In this document: one piece after another, positions 18,878 through 27,800 of the stretch | Layout of the letters: every line of letters begins with the position of its first letter | Position numbering within the stretch: the first letter of the stretch is position 1 | Virus record (IMG/VR): IMGVR_UViG_3300035702_000111 | Coordinates: 1 to 30,842 of that record | Length of the DNA stretch: 30,842 nucleotides | Source: a virus | Reading direction: 5' to 3' (one strand) | The notes under the pieces: model-generated | The model's input: only the letters and a program-made list of their open reading frames with translations | Told to the model about the DNA's origin: nothing | The model's database searches: none | Position numbers and translations under genes: made by a program

Positions 18878-21800
18878 ATGAGCGAATTTAATCTTGATCC
18901 TTACTTTGCTGCACAAGATGAAGGCGTAGAACTGCAAGAAGATCCCATAAGTAAATGGGAAACCCTCAACTTTAATACCACTACCAAGCAAGCCGAACTC
19001 TCTCAGAAAGCTGAAGAGAAGCGCCGTGCTTTGCACGCACTCACCCGGCAAGTAGACCAGGAAAAAGCTGCGTTTGATAAAAGCTGGGTAGGTCAGGCCG
19101 ACCTGGATCCGGACAGCGTTGCCGGCGGCGCTGTTAACCTGGCTGCATCCTTTACGACCGGCACCGGCCGTATTGCAGGTGAACTCGTCACACTGCCTTC
19201 GGATACGTATTCCGCAGCACAAAACTTTCTGCTACCGACCGGCGTGCGTGAAGCCTATTCACGTATCCAGCAAGGCACGGCCACTCCGGAAGATCATGCA
19301 CTCATGGATCAATCCAATATCGGTGAGACTGCGTCTGCAGAACCAAAAGACCCTTCAGGTCCTACCTGGGGCTCACGTATCGAAAAGATGCAGGACGCTC
19401 GGCATTGGGCTGAAGAGGTCTCAGAGACATTCGACCTGTATGGTAATGTTGAAATGAGTAACCGTCAGGAGCTGTCCCGTAAATTGGCAGAGGGTTCTGC
19501 AAACGGTTTGTCTGCCTTGAGAGACGCGGCTAAAGCGTACGATGACAATGACCTGTCCGGTATGTTGTCAGACGGTGTGTATGGCATTGCGTCTTTGTTG
19601 GTGAACGCAGGGCCGGCCCTTTTAGAAAACCCTGGTGCGGTGGCGGAATACACCGTAGAGATGGCTCCGCAAATAGCGTCCGCCATGGTAAGCCGAGGTT
19701 TGGTTACGCCACAGATAGCCGGTTACGCCGCTAAAACGTACCGTGACGGTGTCCTGAAATACCAGGAAGAAAATGGTGGTGCGTTACCTTCCAAAGATAA
19801 AAACATGGAAATGGCGACACACGCGGTCAGTTTGTTTGTGGCTGAGAAGCTGGGTCTTGAGTCCATTGGCCGTACCGGCAAGCTGTTTAACAAAGGTTCT
19901 AAGAGTAAACCTACCCCTAAGAAGAATGCCGTAGATACCCCGCCAAAAGCCAAGAAAGAGGCTAAAGGTGTTGTGGGTATTGCTGGGTCGTCCGCCAGAG
20001 GCTTTGCCGGTGAGTCAGGTACAGAGACTTGGCAGACCTATGCAGAGGGTGTTGCTGGTTACGATCCTCGAAGCGCTGAGCAGATCTATGAAGGCGGCGT
20101 GATTGGTGGTGCTGTGGGTGGAACCATTTCAGGTGCCGGTAAGACGGTCAGTGAAATAGATCGTGCGGTCAAAGGTACCGACAAAGCCAAGGCTGATACA
20201 GAGGCAGAAATCGTTGACATGAAAGCGGCGACTGAGTCTGGTGATATCAGTGCCTATACCGATAAAAAGTCTCCTAAATACGATTTGAACAGGGCTGCGG
20301 CTGTGCTGAAGGCCCGTCAAGAAAATGGGGATACGAAGGCGGTAGATGAGATCAACAAGGTGTACCGCAGAGCTGAGAAAGATGTAGCGGTTATGGAAAA
20401 CACCGCACGCGTCTATACCCCTGAAGGTAAAGCGGAGAATGAGCGGAAGCTTGCAGAACAGACCCAGGCACTCAACGAGGCCACGGACCCTGCTGAGAAA
20501 TCCAAGCTACAGAAGGCTATCCAGACCACCAAGATGTTCATTGATGCAAATGGGGATAAGAAAGGCAAAAAGGATACCGACGCTACGTTAGCCAGGGCAA
20601 AAGAGACATTTAAGAACGTGTCCAAGGTCCAGGAAGAAGTTACCGCTGAAACAGTGGCGCCTAAAGACTCTGAAGAAGACCTGGCGACGTTGAAGACCAA
20701 AGCCAACCTGACAGAGGGCCTGGATACAGAAGTTTCCTCTGAGGAGCGTCAGGCTGCGGTACAGAAGCTGACTACCCAGACCATGTCCAGTCCGTCGATT
20801 CTGAGTTCAACCGAGGCGGATACACTGGTCAATGATACGACCAATGGTTTGAACGACTCCCAGCGTGAATACCTGCGGGAGTTCAGCCGTGCCCAGGAAT
20901 CCCTGCAAGGGGTATCCGGGACCAACAGTGATATTTTCAAAGGGCGTGATAGCTACCGGGGCATCCCTACGTACCGAAACCTCATCCAATCGGCCATGAA
21001 GGACAAGGACACGGAGGCTGTGCAGGGTTACATGGGTGACCTGCAGCGGTTTGCCCGGGATCACCAGAGCAAAGCCAATGCAGTAGAAGCCGCGTTCAAT
21101 CAATGGCAGACCACCAAGCAACCGCAATCGGTTGTACGGGGTAAGACCGCAGGTACTTGGGCAGTTTCAAAAGAGCCTATGAGTAAATCGGCGGTAACGG
21201 CTAATGGCGGTCTGACGATTGACGGTATGAGCAGCAATCTGGTTCAGGCCATTAAAGCTGAAAGCAAAGCCTTGAACGCAGCCGGTATTGAAATGACCGC
21301 TATGTCCAAGATGACCGCGCCTACCCGCAAGCCTGCCTCACAGAAAGGAACGTCCAATGAATCGACGCCCCCAAAGACTCCGGAAGCAAAAACGCCAGCA
21401 GATAATGTCGCTGAGACACCAACGCAAAAACCAGTTACTGACCCTGCACCCGACGAAGCCGGTACAGAAAGCGTAACTACCTATGACGGTTGGGCCAAGG
21501 CCAACGCTGGCAAGCGTATTGCGATCCAGTACCCCAAAAGCAAAACACCGTTTACGGTTACAGTCAGCGAAGAGACTGAGGTTGTTACAGAGGGGAATGA
21601 AGGTCAACGGGTTGCATTCACCGGTGTCACCAGTAAAGGCAAGAAAGTCACGTTTACTGAGGCTGATGTAACGAACTACATGGGGTCAACCGAGATCGAG
21701 CCAGGTAGCCTATCTAATATCCGGGGAGAGAGCGGCCAGCAGCCGCAGGCTGCTGAGTCGGCACCGCTTACACCCAATGAGCCCGTCAGTGAAGACGTTG

Positions 21801-24800
21801 TTTCTCCAGAAGTGTCGGAAGAGAGCGATGGGCTGGCTATTGAAGAAGTGGCTAAAGCCCCTGGTTTACTGTCTGCGATGCAATTTGAAGGTGATCGTCC
21901 TGTCGCGGATCAGAGTAACTTCAAGTCAGTCAATCTGGCTCAGGCGTATTACATACAAAGTGCCGGTAAAGAAGAGGGCGGCGGTACACGTCCGTTGGTG
22001 GATTATGACCGCTTCCTGACCGCTGTACGGGCAAAGATTGAAGTGGCAAACGACTATTTCAATACCCCTAAAGACCAGGATGAGGAAGTCACCTCTGCCC
22101 AAAAACGGGCGTTAGAGACGTTTGCGGAGAAGGCTGCCAAGTGGATGCCTACCCTTGACAAGATCATGCGTGACTACGACAAGCTCCCTGCAGACGCATC
22201 GTGGCACTGGGATGTGATCCAGTACTTCAGGGATCCTGAGACCGGTCAACTACCGGAGAATATGAAAGGGGCCATTGCGTATGCGGCCTGGACCTTTCTG
22301 GTGGAGTCGGAAGCTGCCAGCCCGATCATGTCCGACGATGACATTCGGACCATTATAGGGCTGGACGACCACGAGCAAGTACCGCCTGCTGCTAAACAGG
22401 CATTACAGTTTGCAGGTACACGCGCCAACATGATGGTCAACAATGTGGGGCCACGTGCCCGTAAGGTCTTGGGTATAAAAGCGGTAGCGTCGGCACCGTT
22501 GGATGCAGAGCCTAAGCTGGATGCAGCACTGGGCAGTTACGCTCAAGGCTTGTTGCTCGAACTGGGTCTCATTGAAAGACCAAAAATTGAATACGAGGGG
22601 TTTGATCAGGACACCTCGTTTGTCCGCATCAAGCGGGAAGATAATAAAGCCCGGGACGCTATCCCTGAGATTGCAGAGATCGGTCGTGTGAGCCGGGGTA
22701 CCCAGAACTACCTGGATAAGTTGATGGGCAGTGAGGCCGTGGTTCAGGAGCCTGTGTTCGAGACACCCTACTTCACACAGAAAACCACCAAGGGTACAGA
22801 CTCACGCATTCCTGAGAACATGGCTGATATGCAACAGATCAACACATCCCGGGGCTGGAAGGTTCGGCCTTGGATGAACGGTCTGTGGCAAGCACTGACG
22901 GATGAAACCCAAGAAGCGGCGGCAGGTGTTGTAGACACTGAAGGTGAGCACCGCCTGATCCAGAGTAGCCTGGAAGGCAGTAACGCCGGGTTGATCCGTG
23001 AGATCAAACAGTTCCGGGATTTCCTGGATACCGGTGTTCGCGGGAACTACGAGAAAAAGTTCTTCCTGCACCCGTCCGTATGGGTCATGCAACGCGCCGG
23101 CTACAAGAACACCATCAACCCGCAGAACAGCAAGGTTCAGCGTGAGTTGATCGGTATGGCCGATTGGTCTGTGCGTATCCCTACGGACTTCCGAGACCCT
23201 TTGAACAAGTTGTTCCGTCAGAATGTGGCCATGGGTCTGGGTATCAAAGCCGATAAGCTGAAGCAAACAGAAACCATCAAACAGCTTAATAGTAAGTTAA
23301 AGCACCCTAAGATCCGTACCGGTTTGGAAGCCATCAAAAAACAAGTCAGAGAGGAAGAACTGACGGAAGGTGACCAGGCGAATATCCGAGATGCAGTGGC
23401 CAAAGGCGGTGAGGGTATGCAATCCCTGAGTGCCTTGCTTTCTTATGCTCGGATGGAAATGGCGCGGGAACCTAAAAACAAGGCCGTTGATTTTGATACC
23501 GACATGGACATGATGGAAGTGGACGGTGTCACCAACGGGCCTATGTTGACGTTGCTGATGTTAGGTGCAGCCCAGTCCACCAACGGGTTGTTTACGTTCC
23601 TGAATAAAGGTGGGATGTACCAAGCAGGTTCTCCTTACAAGAACTTTGTGGATTATAAGAAGCAGGGCAATACCGACCTGTACGAAACGGCGATCGGTGA
23701 GACGGTTAGGGCCATTGAAACAGGCTTACAAAAGAAGCCACAACGCCGGCCTGCTTTTGAAGCGGTTGAGTATTTCAAGGGCGGTGTGGGGAGTATCTTT
23801 GATACTGCAACCAATGCGATTGGACGTGCTGCCCGTAACGTCATTAAGACACCGTTGACCGGGATGATGTTTGGTCAGTCTTTGAACGCTGGGGTGTCCT
23901 CCATGTTTGAAGAACTGACTGAGGACATGTACCGCAAAGTCTCACGGATCAACAAAGACAACTACACGACCGCTCAGAAAAAGGAAGAGTTGGCTGAGTG
24001 GGCGGCTGCCGTTAATACGTTGATATCCAATTACAAGCCTGAACGTTCTTTGGAGATTCCGGCAAACCCTACAATGAAGTGGGCCTTGAATTTTGAGTTC
24101 AGTAAAGAGCAAAAAGCGGCGATGCGTCGTTCATTTGCCGGTACGCGTAAGGACAACGCCGGCACCTTCGGTGCGGCTGTAACAGCCGCTATGGAAGACC
24201 AGTTCAGTGTGTTCCTGGAAAATCGTCAGGTGTTGAACCAAGCGGCCCAAGCATCGGCCTTGTTGTACATCGAGGTGCGCGATCACTTAATTGAGCTGCG
24301 GACAGAGGAGAAGATAGCCGCCGGTGATATAGCGACCACCACTAATCAAAAAGGTGAGCGGGTTGTCTTACAGGATCTGAATGCCTTGGATATGCAAGCC
24401 ATTGACGAACAGTTGGCTCCCATGGCGCCTGTGGCACACAGTGCGTTGTCTAGCGAAGTAAACGACCTAGGTGCTGGTATTTACCTGCCTAAGACTAAAC
24501 CGAAGCTGGATTTTGCAAACACCACGTACCGGCAGAATATTAAATACTCTAAGGACGTGGGTGGATCCAAGGGGATCAGTGCAACGGCCTTTAAAAAGGT
24601 CATTGATAGCCCAGGTGTCCGCTCGTTAATCATGATGATTCACTCATCGGATGCGGCTATTTCAGCCAAGGCGTATTCGCAGTTGGCTGCGTTGAACATT
24701 CACGATGCCAACGGTCTGAGTATTGTGAATCTGGTGGCCGGGGCACGTAACCTTAACGAAGCCACATATAACGTGATGTTGAACTACTCGATTCCACTGG

Positions 24801-27800
24801 AACTGAAAAACACACTGGATCGTACGCTTGTCGGTGTCCACGGTATGTTGGACATGGTGAAAGATTCTCCTGCGATACAGGCGAAGCTCAAGACCGTGAT
24901 CGAAGGTGAGTTTGAAACGGTGTACCCCAAGAACGGGAAACCGTATGAAAAGCAGCTCTCCGGTATCCGGCTGTCTAAAAAACAACGTAAAGCTGCAGAG
25001 TTCCTGGGGACGGATCCTCTGACGTACTTGCTGTCGGAAGTCTATAAGACTGCGTACACCAGTGAGTACCGCAAGCTGGATGGTATGGGTCAAATGGTCT
25101 ATCTGGATCAGTACGCTCAGGAGGGCGGGGAGTTTGACGTCACACAGGAACTACGTGACCAAGCCAAGCGCATGAAAGAAGATCTGGAGATTGAAGCCCG
25201 AGGAGGTAAGGATGCAGAGGGGAATCTCCAGTCGGACAAGCTGGTTGTCAAAACAAAACAACAAGCCGAGGAATTGTACGCGGCTGTGGCGGGCCGCCAG
25301 GCCAAGCCACAGACACGCGACACAGAGATAAGCTCAGCCGAATATGGTGCAGCCCTCAAAGCTATTCTGGGTGAGATGGATAAGAAGATCCAAGATCACT
25401 ATACGGAAACGGGCGAGAAAGATTCGGTAGCTCAAAAAGCCCGGAATACCACTGCGACCTTGGCCAAGTATCTGAACCGTGGTTATTCCCTGGATGCCGC
25501 TTTGAAGGGTCTGTTCCCTCAAGAAGATTCAGCGGGTAAAAAGCTGGCCTGGAAACGTCGGTTGGCTGCTCAGGTAGAAGATCGGTCACTTGCGGTGTCC
25601 GATCCACGAGGTGCTCCTCACAGCGTTATTATGAACGTGATGCAGTTCATGACAGACAACGAGATGGACCCGGGTGGTCAGGTTGTCTCTCTTCTGGAGA
25701 CCATGTATCAGGATGGGCTGTATCTGAAATCGGCTATGAAGCAAATATCTCAAGTCGATGCAGCGATTGCCTTTGAACGCATAAAGACCGTGTATAACAG
25801 TCACCGTGCAACGCCTTATGGTGAGCTTGGTTCGGCCGTTGTCGAGGCAGATCAAGACCTGGATACGTTCCTGCGTAGCAAGTCCAATATGACTGCAGGG
25901 GATGTAATGGGTTACCTGAAAAAGCGATATGCCAATCCAAAGACCAATCAGGCACGGTTCTACCGTCTGATCCTGGGTCAGGTAAGCAGGACTGTTCCAG
26001 TGGATCTGCCAGTACGTTATATCACGCGGGAGAACGTGGATTTCCCTGCTCCGGAACGCAACGTCACATCGGCACGGGGTTGGTATGAGCCGGCTGCGGA
26101 TAACGAGCACATCGGTATCAAGAGCCCGGACTTTATCCATTCGGCTGTACAGCCAGAAGTCCTGTTGCACGAGCTGGTTCACCGTGCCCTGGCAGGGATT
26201 ACCCACAAAGCACAGTCTCTGCCTAAGAAAGCCCCGGAAGCTAAGTTGGTGGCGGATCTGGAAAGTCTACGTGAAGCGTCGATCCAGTGGCTTGATAGCC
26301 AAGGTGACGCTGGTTTGAAAGCTCGACACAGCGAAGCCCTGGTCAACGTACACGAGTTTCTGGCGTGGGGCTTGACCAACGCACGCTTCCAGACCGAAGT
26401 ACTGTCACAGGTCACAGTAGAGGCCACACAGCGTCGTAATGGATTCATAACGGCCATGAAGCGGTTCATCAATGTGGCGACTGAACTGTTGCTGGGTAAG
26501 ACCGTACGTTGGCAAGAGCAAGGGAAAACCATGACCACTGCAATGGCTGAGTTGTTGAGCCGTTCGGGTGGGTTGTATGCCGCTGCCCGTAAAGGTGGTG
26601 AGACGTACTATAAAGGGGAAGCCTTGCGTAGCCAACAGAGTGATGGGTCAACACCGGTAGAGCAGTACAGCACAACTCAGATCTTCGATGGTTTGGCCAA
26701 CATGCAACGGGCACCGTTGGATGCCGACTACGAGGCTGAGTTGCGGGGTGTATTGACCTCATTGGTGTCGAAGCTCCACGGACCCTATGGCACCAATAAA
26801 GAACTGGTGCGTGAGCGAGCCAATTACAGTACGGCGGATGTGTTCACCGAAGCCTTGATGGGCAACATGCCCTTTATGTCTGAGGTACTGGGTAAGCCCC
26901 TGGCGATCTCCGAACAAGAAGCCTTTGTTATTGAGCAGGTCGAAGCCACTACCCGGGCGTCCTTGAACGCGTCTACGATGGCGTACCGAGAATTGAACAA
27001 GTTGTACCGTGAGACTCGGGAACGTCTGAGTGCCCGGGATTTTGTAGAAGGTGATTGGGCTACTGCGTCCGCTGCGGAGAAGCAAGCTGCACAAGAGAAC
27101 TTCGAGTTTATATTCCGTCCGGAAAAGACCGAAGGCGGTACGTCGAACCATCTGAGCAAGTTCGCGGCCATGGCCATTGCGTACAAACCCTTACGGGATC
27201 TGATGGATCAACAGACTGCACCGTACGCACGGACAGGCCGTGTAATGTCCCTAGCGGGTATTGCACGGGCGGTGTTCGACACCCTGATGAATGTGTTGAC
27301 GGGTAAGTTGACCAAGACCTTTGAAGGTCAGAAGGCTAATGAGAAGCTGGATCGCTTGGTGGATCAGTTGGTTAGCGTTGAGGCAAAGCGTCAGGCGTCA
27401 CTGGCACGTAGGCGGGTGAACGGACCTAATATGATGACGGCTGCCGTTCACAAAGCCAATGAGTCTATCCGTGCAGGGGCCAGTAAAGCCGCCCATTCAT
27501 CGGTGGTTAAAAACAGTCGAAGCGGGTTTGTACGGGCAGCCGGTGTCACCGTACGGGTGGTTGCCGGTGACCGGGTAGAAGAAGTGTTCAGCGGTATCCA
27601 GAAGCTGCGTAACAAGCTGCACAGCGATAAAGAAGGTGTGGTTGCCAGTTGGGTGACGGAGATCCGCGGTGCAAACGACACCAACAAAGAAGCCTACGAG
27701 TTTGCTCGGATGGTGAATAAAAACGAACAATACCGTCTGTTGACGAAAAACCGGACAATCCACGATGTACTGGGATCGTTCGACGAAGACGGGAAGTACC

